Below, one piece after another: positions 17,409 to 25,483 of a stretch of DNA of 64,000 nt. The notes beneath the pieces were generated by a model, which was not told the origin of the DNA, searched no databases, and saw nothing but the letters and a program-made list of their open reading frames with translations. The stretch's first letter is position 1; each line of letters begins with the position of its first letter. The position numbers were made by a program, and so were the translations under genes. The stretch covers positions 134,375-198,374 of the forward strand of contig NZ_LMEY01000029.1 in assembly GCF_001426665.1 (NCBI RefSeq), given 5' to 3'. This stretch comes from Rhizobium sp. Root1334. GTDB taxonomy: Bacteria; Pseudomonadota; Alphaproteobacteria; Rhizobiales; Rhizobiaceae.

Positions 17409-18059
17409 ATGAGCAAACAGGCTTTTATCATCTTGATGGGCGGTCCCCTGACGCCGACGGACAGGCTTGCCACCCAGCTTGCCGGCGCCCGCGTCATCGC
17501 GGCCGATGGCGGCATGCGCCATGCCAGTGCGCTGGGGCTAAAGCCGGAGCTCTGGGTCGGCGATTTCGATTCCACGCCGGATGCCCTGATCGCCGAATGG
17601 CCGGATGTCCGCCGCGAGCCCTATCCCGCCGCCAAGAGCGAGACCGACGGCGAAATCGCCGTTGCCACCGCCCTTGAGCGCGGCGCGAAAAGGCTCATTC
17701 TCGCCGGCGCGCTCGGCGGCGAGCGCAGCGACCATGCCTTCATGCACCTACTTTATGCCGCCAAGCTTGCCGAAGACGGCATCGAGATGCTGCTCACCTC
17801 CGGCGAGGAGGAAGCCTATCCGCTGCTGCCCGGCAGCTCCGTGATCGCCCTGCCGAAGGGCAGCCTGTTTTCCATCCTCGGGCTCGATACGCTGACCGGT
17901 CTTTCCATCGAAGGCGCCCGTTATCCGCTCAGGGATTTTCATCTGCCGTTCGGCTCCTCGCGCACCGTTTCCAATGTCGCCGAAGGCACCGTCCGCTTCA
18001 CCCTTTCCTCCGGCCGGGCGCTCATCCTTGCCCGCCCTCATGATTTTTCGGGAGCCTGA
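17409..18059 (+). CDS. thiN: Thiamine pyrophosphokinase
   Basis: 216 residues. It transfers pyrophosphate from ATP to thiamine to give TPP. Visible are the N-terminal ADGG motif (about residues 30-33), the catalytic metal motif GDFDS (about 48-52), the SETDGE segment near 78 and the family's GGERSDHA segment near 105. The start at 17409 (MSKQAF) gives normal length; an apparent 38-residue extension upstream is translated RIME-like repeat. The stop is two bases from the following ABC-F gene, so the two are co-transcribed. With thiBPQ nearby it completes thiamine salvage. Confidence 0.9.
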   Translation: MSKQAFIILMGGPLTPTDRLATQLAGARVIAADGGMRHASALGLKPELWVGDFDSTPDALIAEWPDVRREPYPAAKSETDGEIAVATALERGAKRLILAGALGGERSDHAFMHLLYAAKLAEDGIEMLLTSGEEEAYPLLPGSSVIALPKGSLFSILGLDTLTGLSIEGARYPLRDFHLPFGSSRTVSNVAEGTVRFTLSSGRALILARPHDFSGA

Positions 18060-18061
18060 CC

Positions 18062-19888
18062 ATGGCGCCACCCATTCTGAAACTCGATGATATCGTGCTC
18101 TCCTTCGGCGGTACGCCGCTGTTGAACGGCGCCAATCTGCAGGTTGAGCCCGGCGACCGGATCTGCCTTGTCGGCCGCAACGGCTCGGGCAAATCGACCC
18201 TGATGAAGATCGCCGCCGGCCTTGCCGAGCCGCAGTCGGGCGAAACCTTCCGTCATCCCTCCGTCACCGTCCGCTACCTGCATCAGGCGCCGGATTTTGA
18301 CGGTTTCGACAGTGTTCGCGCCTATGCGGAAGCAGGCCTCGGCCCGAGCGACGACCCCTACCGCGTCGCCTACCTGCTCGAACATCTCGGCCTGACGGGC
18401 GATGAAGACCCAACGCAGCTGTCCGGCGGCGAAGCCCGCCGCGCGGCGCTTGCCCGCGTCATGGCGCCGGAGCCGGATATCCTGCTGCTCGACGAGCCGA
18501 CCAACCATCTCGACCTGCCGACCATCGAATGGCTGGAAGGCGAGCTGATCAAGAGCCGCTCGGCCCTCGTGGTCATCTCGCACGACAGGCGCTTCCTCGA
18601 AAAGGTTTCCAACGCCACCGTCTGGCTCGATCGCGGCCAGTCGCGCCGCCTCAATCAGGGTTTTGGCGCCTTCGAGGCCTGGCGCGACAAGGTGCTGGAA
18701 GAAGAAGAGCTGGAGCAACACAAGCTCGGCAAGGAAATCGAGCGCGAGGAACACTGGCTGCGCTACGGCGTGACGGCAAGGCGCAAGCGCAACATGCGCC
18801 GCCTCGGCGCGCTGCAGGACCTGCGCGCCAAGCATCGCGGCCATAATGGCCCGCAAGGCTCGGTGCAGGCGACCGTCTCCGACGCCCGCGAATCCGGCAA
18901 GCTGGTTATCGAGGCTGATCAGATCACCAAGACCTATGGCGAGCGCACCATCGTCGCCCCCTTCTCGATCCGCGTCCATCGCAGCGATTGCATCGGTCTC
19001 GTCGGCCCGAATGGCGCGGGCAAGACGACGCTTCTGAAGATGCTCACCGGCCAGATCAAGCCCGACAGCGGCTGGGTCAAGCTCGGCACCAACCTCGAGA
19101 TCGCCACGCTCGACCAGCGCCGCGAGGACCTGAACCTTGAGGATACGCTGGCCCATTACCTCACCGACGGCCGCGGCGACAACCTGCTGGTCAATGGCGA
19201 GCAGCGCCATGTCACTGGCTATATGAAGGAATTCCTGTTCCAGCCCGAACAGGCGCGCACCCCGATCAAGAACCTGTCGGGCGGCGAACGCGCCCGGCTG
19301 ATGCTCGCCCGCATCCTGTCGCGCCCGACCAACCTCTTGATCCTCGACGAACCGACCAACGATCTCGATATCGAAACGCTCGACCTGCTGCAGGAAATCG
19401 TCGCAGGCTTTTCCGGCACCGTCATCCTCGTCAGCCACGACCGTGACTTCCTCGACCGCACCGTCACTTCGACCATCGCGCCCGCCAATCCGGATGCGCC
19501 GGATGGACGCTGGATCGAATATGCCGGCGGCTATTCCGACATGATGGCCCAGCGCAAGGGTGCTGCCGACGAAAAGAAGCGCACGGAAAAAGCCGAAAAA
19601 GCCAAATCCGCCAGCAACGACGGCTCGTCCTCCGCCCCCAAGACCGGCAAGGGCAAACTCTCCTTCAAACAGAAATTCGCGCTGGAAAACCTGCCGAAGG
19701 AAATGGAAAAGGCCGAAGCCCAGATCGCCAAACACGAAAAGGAAATGGCCGACCCGAATTTGTTTTCCAAGAACCCCACGCGGTTTTCGGCGCTGGCTGC
19801 AGAGCTCGAAAAGCTACGAACCTCGATCACGAAGATGGAAGAGGAATGGCTGGAGCTGGAGATGTTAAGGGAGGAGATCGAGGGGTAG
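18062..19888 (+). CDS. ABC-F family ATPase, Uup-like
   Basis: 608 residues with two complete ABC cassettes and no membrane segment. Walker A1 is GRNGSGKS at 38-45 with signature LSGGEARRAALAR; Walker A2 is GPNGAGKTT near 315 with signature LSGGERARLMLAR. Between them lies a basic linker (TARRKRNMRRLG). The C-terminal 80 residues (from about 530) form a Lys/Glu-rich coiled coil, as in Uup. ABC-F proteins act at the ribosomal E site or, for Uup, also in limiting transposon excision. Its start lies two bases after the thiN stop. Confidence 0.9.
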   Translation: MAPPILKLDDIVLSFGGTPLLNGANLQVEPGDRICLVGRNGSGKSTLMKIAAGLAEPQSGETFRHPSVTVRYLHQAPDFDGFDSVRAYAEAGLGPSDDPYRVAYLLEHLGLTGDEDPTQLSGGEARRAALARVMAPEPDILLLDEPTNHLDLPTIEWLEGELIKSRSALVVISHDRRFLEKVSNATVWLDRGQSRRLNQGFGAFEAWRDKVLEEEELEQHKLGKEIEREEHWLRYGVTARRKRNMRRLGALQDLRAKHRGHNGPQGSVQATVSDARESGKLVIEADQITKTYGERTIVAPFSIRVHRSDCIGLVGPNGAGKTTLLKMLTGQIKPDSGWVKLGTNLEIATLDQRREDLNLEDTLAHYLTDGRGDNLLVNGEQRHVTGYMKEFLFQPEQARTPIKNLSGGERARLMLARILSRPTNLLILDEPTNDLDIETLDLLQEIVAGFSGTVILVSHDRDFLDRTVTSTIAPANPDAPDGRWIEYAGGYSDMMAQRKGAADEKKRTEKAEKAKSASNDGSSSAPKTGKGKLSFKQKFALENLPKEMEKAEAQIAKHEKEMADPNLFSKNPTRFSALAAELEKLRTSITKMEEEWLELEMLREEIEG

Positions 19889-20008
19889 GGCACGCGGCAC
19901 CGAGCCGCAGAATGATTGCTTTGCGTCGTTAGCGGGGAAAGACGAAAGCTGCCATATCACTGCGGTGTAACGATGTGCGCCATCGGCCCGATAGCAGCCT
20001 TCTCAAAC

Positions 20009-20039
20009 GGCCTATGGCAAGATTCCGCTGCCATAGGCC
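20009..20039. terminator. Hairpin between convergent ABC-F and SulP genes
   Basis: Eleven-base-pair perfect stem GGCCTATGGCA / TGCCATAGGCC with a 9-nt loop. There is no strong T run on either side, so termination would be weak or Rho-assisted. Placement between converging genes supports a bidirectional terminator. Confidence 0.5.
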
Positions 20040-20058
20040 TCATTCAACTGGGTTGATT

Positions 20059-21525
20059 TCAGATTTCTTTAAGTCTCGGGGTGCTGTCGAGACTGCCAAT
20101 CAGAGTAGCACTTGCATCATTCACCCCCAAAACAACGGGGGTTGTGCCATGGGCTTTAAACCGCTCCACCACCTTTTCCAGTGCTGCAACTGCTGTGATA
20201 TCCCAGAAATGAGCTTGCGAAACATCTATCGTCACGGCCATGCCGTGTGCTTCCTCGATGTCGAATGCCTCGATGAAAATATCGGCCGAGGCAAAGAACA
20301 CTTGTCCGGACACGCGGTACATCATGTGAACTGCGGCAGCATCGATCTCCGTTTCGACCCGCAGCAGACGAGCAACCTTGAAGGTGAAGAACACGCCGCT
20401 CAGAAGAACGCCAACCGTGACGCCGAGCGCAAGGTTTGAGCTGAACACCGTAACGAGAACCGTCGCCACCATGACGGCACTGGACATCTTCGGGTGAACA
20501 ACCAGCGTCTTCAACGAAGACCAATCGAACGTATCGATAGACACCATCACCATGATAGCAACCAGTGCAGCGACGGGAACTTGAGAAACCCACGGCTTCA
20601 ACAGGACCATCAAAACCAGCAGGAACGCACCAGCAAAGAGCGTGGATAATCTGCCTCGTCCACCATATTTCACATTGCTGACGGTCTGGCCGATCATGCC
20701 GCAGCCGGCTATTCCGCCGAATAGGCTCGCGGCCATGTTGGCGATGCCAAGGCCGGTACACTCCCTGTTCTTCGGGCTTGGCGTACCGGTGAGATCGTCG
20801 ACAACACTTGCCGTCATCATCGATTCCAGCAGGCCAACCATGGCAATGGCAAGCGCCGGTCCGGCGATGATCGTCAGGGTTTCCAATGTCATCGGAACCG
20901 CGGGCCAGCCAAAGCCCGGAAGGGAATCGGGAAGTTTGCCAAGGTCGGCAATTGTCATGACCGGCAGCTGAAAGGAGATCGATGCCGCCGTCAGGACCAG
21001 AATGCAAATCAGCGGCGATGGGATGGCATTGGTTATCCGGGGTGCAAGGTAGATGACAGCCAGTCCGGCCGCCAGCATGCCATAGGAAAGCCAGTCTCCC
21101 CCGATGATATGGGGCAGTTGGGCTGCGAAAATCAGGATTGCAAGGGCATTGACGAAACCTGTGCGTACAGATTTCGAAACGAAGCGCATTAACACTCCGA
21201 GACGCAGAAGGCCGAAAACGATTTGGAACAGTCCGGCCAGCAGCCCGGCGGCGAAGAGGTAAGCAAGCCCATGGGCATGAACCAGCGGTGCCGCGACGAG
21301 GGCGACCGAACCCGCGGCGGCGGATATCATCGCCGGACGGCCACCTGTGAAGGCAATGACGATGCCGATTATGAAGGAGGCGAACAGGCCGACCTGGGGA
21401 TCGACACCCGCGACGAAGGAAAATGCGATAACCTCGGGAATCAGCGCGAATGTCGCAACTGCTCCGGCGAGCATTTCGCGCATAGGATTGGCATTCCAAT
21501 CCCCACGAATCGAAGAAAATTGCAT
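20059..21525 (-). CDS. SulP family anion transporter with STAS domain
   Basis: 488 residues. The membrane core has about ten to twelve segments and the SulP hallmarks ALIPEVIAFSFVAGVDP near residue 28 and CGMIGQTVSNVKYGGRGRLST near 275. A cytoplasmic STAS domain (about 385-480) contains VTIDVSQAHFWDITAVAALEKVV. Family members carry sulfate, bicarbonate or other anions. The bacterial substrate is not predictable here. It has a 383-nt upstream gap before the divergent CDF-like gene. Confidence 0.9.
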   Translation of the reverse strand: MQFSSIRGDWNANPMREMLAGAVATFALIPEVIAFSFVAGVDPQVGLFASFIIGIVIAFTGGRPAMISAAAGSVALVAAPLVHAHGLAYLFAAGLLAGLFQIVFGLLRLGVLMRFVSKSVRTGFVNALAILIFAAQLPHIIGGDWLSYGMLAAGLAVIYLAPRITNAIPSPLICILVLTAASISFQLPVMTIADLGKLPDSLPGFGWPAVPMTLETLTIIAGPALAIAMVGLLESMMTASVVDDLTGTPSPKNRECTGLGIANMAASLFGGIAGCGMIGQTVSNVKYGGRGRLSTLFAGAFLLVLMVLLKPWVSQVPVAALVAIMVMVSIDTFDWSSLKTLVVHPKMSSAVMVATVLVTVFSSNLALGVTVGVLLSGVFFTFKVARLLRVETEIDAAAVHMMYRVSGQVFFASADIFIEAFDIEEAHGMAVTIDVSQAHFWDITAVAALEKVVERFKAHGTTPVVLGVNDASATLIGSLDSTPRLKEI

Positions 21526-21908
21526 TTGATGAGTTCTCGCAAAGCATGGCGAACCGCGCTATCGGGCGGTCGGTTGAATTGGCATGCAGGTTTTGCGTGG
21601 TCTGGCGGATCGGCGGCCAGAAGAGCCACCCGGAATTACACCGGGTCCGTGGTGAGTGGATGTGTTCTACCGAAGTTTTCTCGCATTGCAATATGGAATA
21701 GCTACGACTCCAATGAGGGCATTTTCCGGACGCGGCATGCTGAAGTGGACTGGCTGCTTTCAAGAAGTCGAGAAGGTCATGGCAAGACCGGGGGTAACGG
21801 CGTTAAGTGGAAAGTATTTCCGATGGGAAGACTGCAGGAACTGTCCGTCACCCAACCCGCGCTGCGCATTCAAACAAGATATGACCGAACCAGAAAGGGT
21901 AACAGTCC
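21526..21908. other. 383-nt divergent intergenic region
   Basis: It separates sulP (minus) from the CDF-like gene (plus). A small hairpin ACCCGG/CCGGGT (21628-21646) lies about 100 nt upstream of sulP in the minus-strand leader. An 86-codon plus-strand frame (21656-21916) overlaps the CDF start, but it resembles no family and lacks a convincing ribosome site. I call no gene here. Confidence 0.5.
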
Positions 21909-22490
21909 ATGGATAACGGGATTCGACGGGTCGTCCTGATCGTCGCGCTGGCGAACCTGGCTTACTTCGGGGTCGAGTTTGCTGTCGCGCTCCGGATCGG
22001 GTCTGCGTCGCTTCTGGCGGACAGCGCGGATTTCTTCGAGGACGCGTCCGTCAATCTCTTGATCTTCGTCGCAATTGCATGGTCAGCGAGGAACCGAGCC
22101 CGTGCCGGAATGGCGATGTCGCTCATTCTGCTTGCTCCGGCCATCGCGTTCCTCTGGACCGCCTGGCAGAAGTTCGAGGTTCCAGTTCCCCCCGAGCCGC
22201 TCGCCCTCGGCCTGACAGGGCTCGGCGCACTGGTGGTCAATCTCTCTTGTGCCTTCCTCCTTGCAGCCTATCGGAATGCGAGCGGATCGCTGACTAGAGC
22301 GGCGTTTCTCTCCGCGCGGAACGATGCCATCGCCAACGTCGCGATCATCGCTGCCGGGGCAGTGACGCTTCTGCTGTGGCGCTCGCCATGGCCGGACCTG
22401 ATTGTTGGCTTCGGTATTGCCTGGATGAACCTTGATGCGGCCAAGGAAGTGTGGGAGGCAGCTCGCAAGGAGCACGAGGCGGTGGCGTAG
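21909..22490 (+). CDS. Short CDF-like cation transporter protein
   Basis: 193 residues with about five to six hydrophobic segments. The second segment region SASLLADSADFFEDASVN resembles the metal-binding HxxxD/DxxxD helix of cation diffusion facilitators, and SARNDAIANVAIIAAG resembles the paired motif in their fifth segment. CDF proteins normally reach about 300 residues with a cytoplasmic domain, which is absent here. It may export Zn, Co or a related metal across the inner membrane, but function is uncertain. The ATG at 21909 has AAAGGG nine bases upstream. Confidence 0.7.
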   Translation: MDNGIRRVVLIVALANLAYFGVEFAVALRIGSASLLADSADFFEDASVNLLIFVAIAWSARNRARAGMAMSLILLAPAIAFLWTAWQKFEVPVPPEPLALGLTGLGALVVNLSCAFLLAAYRNASGSLTRAAFLSARNDAIANVAIIAAGAVTLLLWRSPWPDLIVGFGIAWMNLDAAKEVWEAARKEHEAVA

Positions 22491-23225
22491 CTGGAATTCG
22501 TCGGATGCGAAACCGGTTGTGCCGCGAACCTGTCATTATCTGTCCATGACCAAAGGTCTGCTTTCGCCCGCCTGAACTGCTCTCCAATGGCTTAAATGAA
22601 GGAGCCAACAGTCTTTTGGAAATGCATCCGTTATGGCCGCTTCGGCCCGGTCGCACTCTTCCAAGAAAAAATTCATCCCCGCAAATCCCCGCCCTTTAAA
22701 CCCGTGCGATACTTCTTGCCGTCCCATCACGGATACACCGGTTTGCGTTGCCGGCGAGATGGGGCCGGTGCCCGGATGGTTTGGCGAAACGCGCGTCAAA
22801 TCCCCGGGGCTGCGTGAAAGGTGGTTCTCCTCCGGTTCGCAAATGAACCGGGCGTGCCGGGTGGTCACACCGTTCGCAAAAAACATCGAACGGGGCGCTG
22901 AGAGGTGTCACCTGTTACTACTTTACGAGGCAGCTTTCAGCGCCCCGGCCGGCCTGCTCTTTGAAAACCCACGGCGAATTTTTCGCGCGTGGACGCAAAC
23001 CATGGGACATTGTTTGTGCCCAACTTCCTAAGCCCTTCCGACGGGGATGCAATGCCGCAAGAAAGACGGCTGCAAGGAACAGCAGCGCGGCAAACTCTTA
23101 CTCCCTCCAAAAGGGTGAGACGGTCCTCCCAGCCAAGCCCAAGGACCGTCCCACCCGCCGTCTGCGGCAATCGCCTCGCCCCGTTACAGAGTGGGAAGAA
23201 GACGCCGACTGCCGCGCGACCTCGC
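22491..23225. other. 735-nt gene-free region with serial hairpins
   Basis: It lies between convergent genes. I find no protein family in any frame. It holds a repeated element (22658-22771) and five hairpins: 22832-22851 (CCGGTTC/GAACCGG), 22870-22893 (CCGTTCG/CGAACGG), 22892-22946 (GGGGCGCTGA/TCAGCGCCCC), 22969-22992 (CCACG-GCGAA/TTCGC-CGTGG) and 23113-23156 (GGGTG-GACGGTCCT/AGGACCGTC-CACCC). Such density of perfect stems suggests a structured RNA gene, on a strand I cannot determine. It is not RNase P, tmRNA or SRP RNA by their core motifs. Confidence 0.55.
22658..22771. repeat. Conserved dispersed element, copy A
   Basis: Shares CTTCCAA, then a 21-nt identical block (22672-22692), further scattered identity and the end GGGCCGGTGC with the sequence at 63889-64000. 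The central hairpin differs in sequence between copies (CCGG..CCGG here, ACCGCT..AGCGGT there), which suggests a maintained stem. The block-to-end distance is 100 nt here and 99 nt in copy B, so no reading frame is conserved. Confidence 0.65.
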
Positions 23226-23657
23226 TCAACTCCGGCTTTGGCTCAGCGCCGCCACCCGGCCATGCCAGATGACCAGGCAGGGCACGACGACGAGCTCCAT
23301 GCCAAGCCCGAGCACATGCCCCGCCGAGGGTACGCCATCGGCAATCAGCGAATACAGCCGCGCCAGCCCACCGCTGAAGGTCAGGATTGCCAGAAGCCGA
23401 ATCCGCTCCGCCTTCGTCTCGATCGCCGGAATACAGCTGTACCAGGCGAGACCAAAGGCCAGGAACAATCCGGACAGGAACCGGACATGGCTGCTCAAAT
23501 CCACCGGAGGTTTTGCTTCGGCAAGAAATGCCGGCCCCATCACCACGCCCGCCAGCCCGGCAAACACCGGCAGCATCGCCAGGATGGCAATGCTCGCTTG
23601 AAGCAGGCGCCGCTGGCGGAAATCGGCCGGGCTGATCTGATAGGCAAGACTGGGCAT
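23226..23657 (-). CDS. DUF4345-like membrane protein
   Basis: 143 residues with four hydrophobic segments (about 18-38, 50-70, 80-97, 115-135) and a short charged loop ETKAERIRL. Length, spacing and the segment FSGGLARLYSLIADGVPS fit the DUF4345 family of unknown function. The ATG at 23657 follows AGGAGG. It is convergent with the structured region and divergent from metA. Confidence 0.7.
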   Translation of the reverse strand: MPSLAYQISPADFRQRRLLQASIAILAMLPVFAGLAGVVMGPAFLAEAKPPVDLSSHVRFLSGLFLAFGLAWYSCIPAIETKAERIRLLAILTFSGGLARLYSLIADGVPSAGHVLGLGMELVVVPCLVIWHGRVAALSQSRS

Positions 23658-23828
23658 CGCACATCCTCCTGAAGTCATCAGAGGAGTACGGGCGGGGGCG
23701 CCGCGAGGTTTCAGCAGCTCGAACACATCGGCGTGATGACAACCGAACGGCGACCATCACCGCGGCGCGCCACTCATCGGCGGGGCGCCGCATATTGATT
23801 CGCACGCCAACAGGCGCTATCTAGGAAT

Positions 23829-23882
23829 TCGTGGTGATTTGGCCGGCCGGCTTGCAGCCACGTTAAATAAGTCGCTAAAGGG
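23829..23882 (+). ncRNA. SAM-II riboswitch
   Basis: The sequence has the SAM-II pattern: CGTGGTGATTTG, the GGCCGG arm, GCTTGCAGCCACG, then TTAAATAAGTCGCTAAAG, which closes the H-type pseudoknot. The P1 arms CGTGG (23830-23834) and CCACG (23858-23862) are exact. SAM-II occurs almost only in alphaproteobacteria ahead of methionine genes. It lies about 90 nt before metA and is followed at once by a terminator hairpin. Confidence 0.95.
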
Positions 23883-23906
23883 CCGTGCGAGCGCAAGCAA
23901 GCGGGG

Positions 23907-23939
23907 CCGGGAGCGATTCCTATCGTTGCCGGTTTTTTT
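23907..23939 (+). terminator. Intrinsic terminator downstream of the SAM-II riboswitch
   Basis: Stem CCGG-AGCGAT / ATCGTT-CCGG with one internal G·G mismatch and a TCCT loop, followed by seven T residues (23933-23939). Its place between aptamer and metA suggests premature termination as output, possibly in addition to translational control. Confidence 0.8.
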
Positions 23940-23972
23940 GTGCCGGTCTGTTCGTTGAACCGAGTGTTGCCC

Positions 23973-24899
23973 ATGCCGATCAAGATTCCCGATACGCTGC
24001 CTGCCTATGAAACCCTCGTCAAAGAGGGCGTGCGGGTGATGACCGAAACCATGGCGGTCCGCCAGGATATCCGGCCGCTGCAGATCGGCCTGCTCAATCT
24101 GATGCCGAACAAGATCAAGACCGAAGTGCAGATGGCGCGCCTCGTCGGCGCCTCGCCGCTACAGGTCGAGTTCTCGCTGATCCGTCTCGGCGGCCACAAG
24201 GCCAAGAACACCCCGGAAGAGCATCTGCTCGCCTTCTACGAAACGTGGGACGAGGTGAAACATCGCACGTTCGATGGCCTGATCATCACCGGCGCGCCGG
24301 TCGAGACGCTCGACTACGAGGACGTCACCTACTGGAACGAGATGCAGCAGATCCTTGACTGGACCCATACCAATGTCCATTCGACGCTGAACATCTGCTG
24401 GGGGGCGATGGCGGCGATCTACCATTTCCATGGCGTGCCGAAATACGCGCTGAAGGAAAAGGCATTCGGCGTCTACCGCCATCACAATCTCAACCCGTCC
24501 TCGCCCTATCTCAGCGGCTTCTCGGATGATTTCCAGATTCCCGTGTCGCGCTGGACCGAGGTGCGCCGTGCCGATATCGAGAAAAGGCCCGAGCTGGAAA
24601 TCCTGATGGAATCCGATGAAATGGGCGTCTGCTTCGTGCATGAGAAGGCGGGCAACCGGCTCTATGTCTTCAACCATGTCGAATATGATTCGACCTCGCT
24701 GTCTGACGAATATTTCCGCGATGTCGATGCCGGTGTGCCGATCAAGATGCCGCACAACCATTTCCCGCATAACGATCCGACACTGACGCCGCAAAATCGC
24801 TGGCGCAGCCACGCGCACCTGTTGTTCGGCAACTGGATCAACGATATCTATCAGACGACATCCTATGATCTCGCCGATATCGGGAAGGACAGACGCTGA
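23973..24899 (+). CDS. metA: Homoserine O-acetyltransferase (MetA family)
   Basis: 308 residues, the standard MetA length with start MPIKIPDTLPAYE at 23973. It activates homoserine at the branch to methionine. The catalytic cysteine is C142 in NICWGAMA, and the HVEYDS segment near residue 235 supplies the catalytic His and Glu. Residue 111 is glutamate (GAPVETLDYEDV). In MetA enzymes Gly111 marks succinyl-CoA use and Glu111 acetyl-CoA use, so this one should make O-acetylhomoserine. Expression is gated by the SAM-II switch. The stop overlaps the CTG start of the next gene. Confidence 0.95.
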   Translation: MPIKIPDTLPAYETLVKEGVRVMTETMAVRQDIRPLQIGLLNLMPNKIKTEVQMARLVGASPLQVEFSLIRLGGHKAKNTPEEHLLAFYETWDEVKHRTFDGLIITGAPVETLDYEDVTYWNEMQQILDWTHTNVHSTLNICWGAMAAIYHFHGVPKYALKEKAFGVYRHHNLNPSSPYLSGFSDDFQIPVSRWTEVRRADIEKRPELEILMESDEMGVCFVHEKAGNRLYVFNHVEYDSTSLSDEYFRDVDAGVPIKMPHNHFPHNDPTLTPQNRWRSHAHLLFGNWINDIYQTTSYDLADIGKDRR

Positions 24900-25348
24900 C
24901 CGCAACCCTCACCATCCGCCCCATCGAATCCGGCGACGAGCAGGACTGGCGCCGCCTGTGGAAGGCCTATCTGGCCTTCTACGAAACCACCCTGCCGGAA
25001 GACATCTACGCCCTCACCTTCTCGCGGCTCCTGAGTGGTGCTGCACATGAATATGCGGGTTTTCTTGCGGTTCTCGATGGCAGGCCGGTTGGCCTTGCGC
25101 ATTACCTCTTTCATCGCTCCTGCTGGCAAAAGAACTCAATCTGTTACCTGCAGGACCTGTTCGCCGATCCTGAGGTTCGCGGACAGGGGATCGGCCGGGC
25201 GCTGATCGAGGCCGTCTATGCCCGGGCAAACGCGGAAAAGGCCGAAGAAGTGTACTGGATGACCCAGGACTTCAACGCCAATGCCCGCAAGCTCTATGAC
25301 CGCATCGCAGACAAGACCCCCTTCATCATCTACCAGAAGACGTTCTGA
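24896..25348 (+). CDS. GNAT acetyltransferase with apparent CTG start
   Basis: A 150-codon frame that reads (L/M)TATLTIRPIESGDEQDW and carries the GNAT motif A VRGQGIGRALIEAVY followed by NANARKLYDRI, a classical GNAT C-terminal half. The frame is closed by a TGA at 24866, and no ATG, GTG or TTG occurs between that stop and the conserved N-terminus. CTG at 24896 is preceded by GGGAAGGA with six bases spacing and overlaps the metA stop codon by three bases. So it is probably co-transcribed and translationally coupled to metA, under SAM control. The acceptor substrate is unknown. Confidence 0.8.
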   Translation: MTATLTIRPIESGDEQDWRRLWKAYLAFYETTLPEDIYALTFSRLLSGAAHEYAGFLAVLDGRPVGLAHYLFHRSCWQKNSICYLQDLFADPEVRGQGIGRALIEAVYARANAEKAEEVYWMTQDFNANARKLYDRIADKTPFIIYQKTF

Positions 25349-25483
25349 AACGGATCGGCCTGTCTCTGCAGGAAGGTGATGCGAGCCTGAGGCGGCCACC
25401 GTCGTTAATTGTATGACTTTTCGGTTGCCGCGTTCAACGAAATGACGCAGTTTGCCGCCGGGAAGAGTGGAGGAAGAATACCC

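Noticed and set aside
18038..19735. Long antisense frame under the ABC-F gene.
   Set aside because: High-GC codon use opens the antisense frame; the plus strand has complete ABC motifs. The same applies to long antisense frames under thiP, amtB, ftsK and the GGDEF gene.
21656..21916. 86-codon plus-strand frame overlapping the CDF-like start.
   Set aside because: No family resemblance, no ribosome site and an overlap with a better-supported gene.
22633..23031. 132-codon plus-strand frame over the conserved element.
   Set aside because: The second copy of the element differs by one nucleotide in length, so the frame is not kept; the region consists of hairpins.
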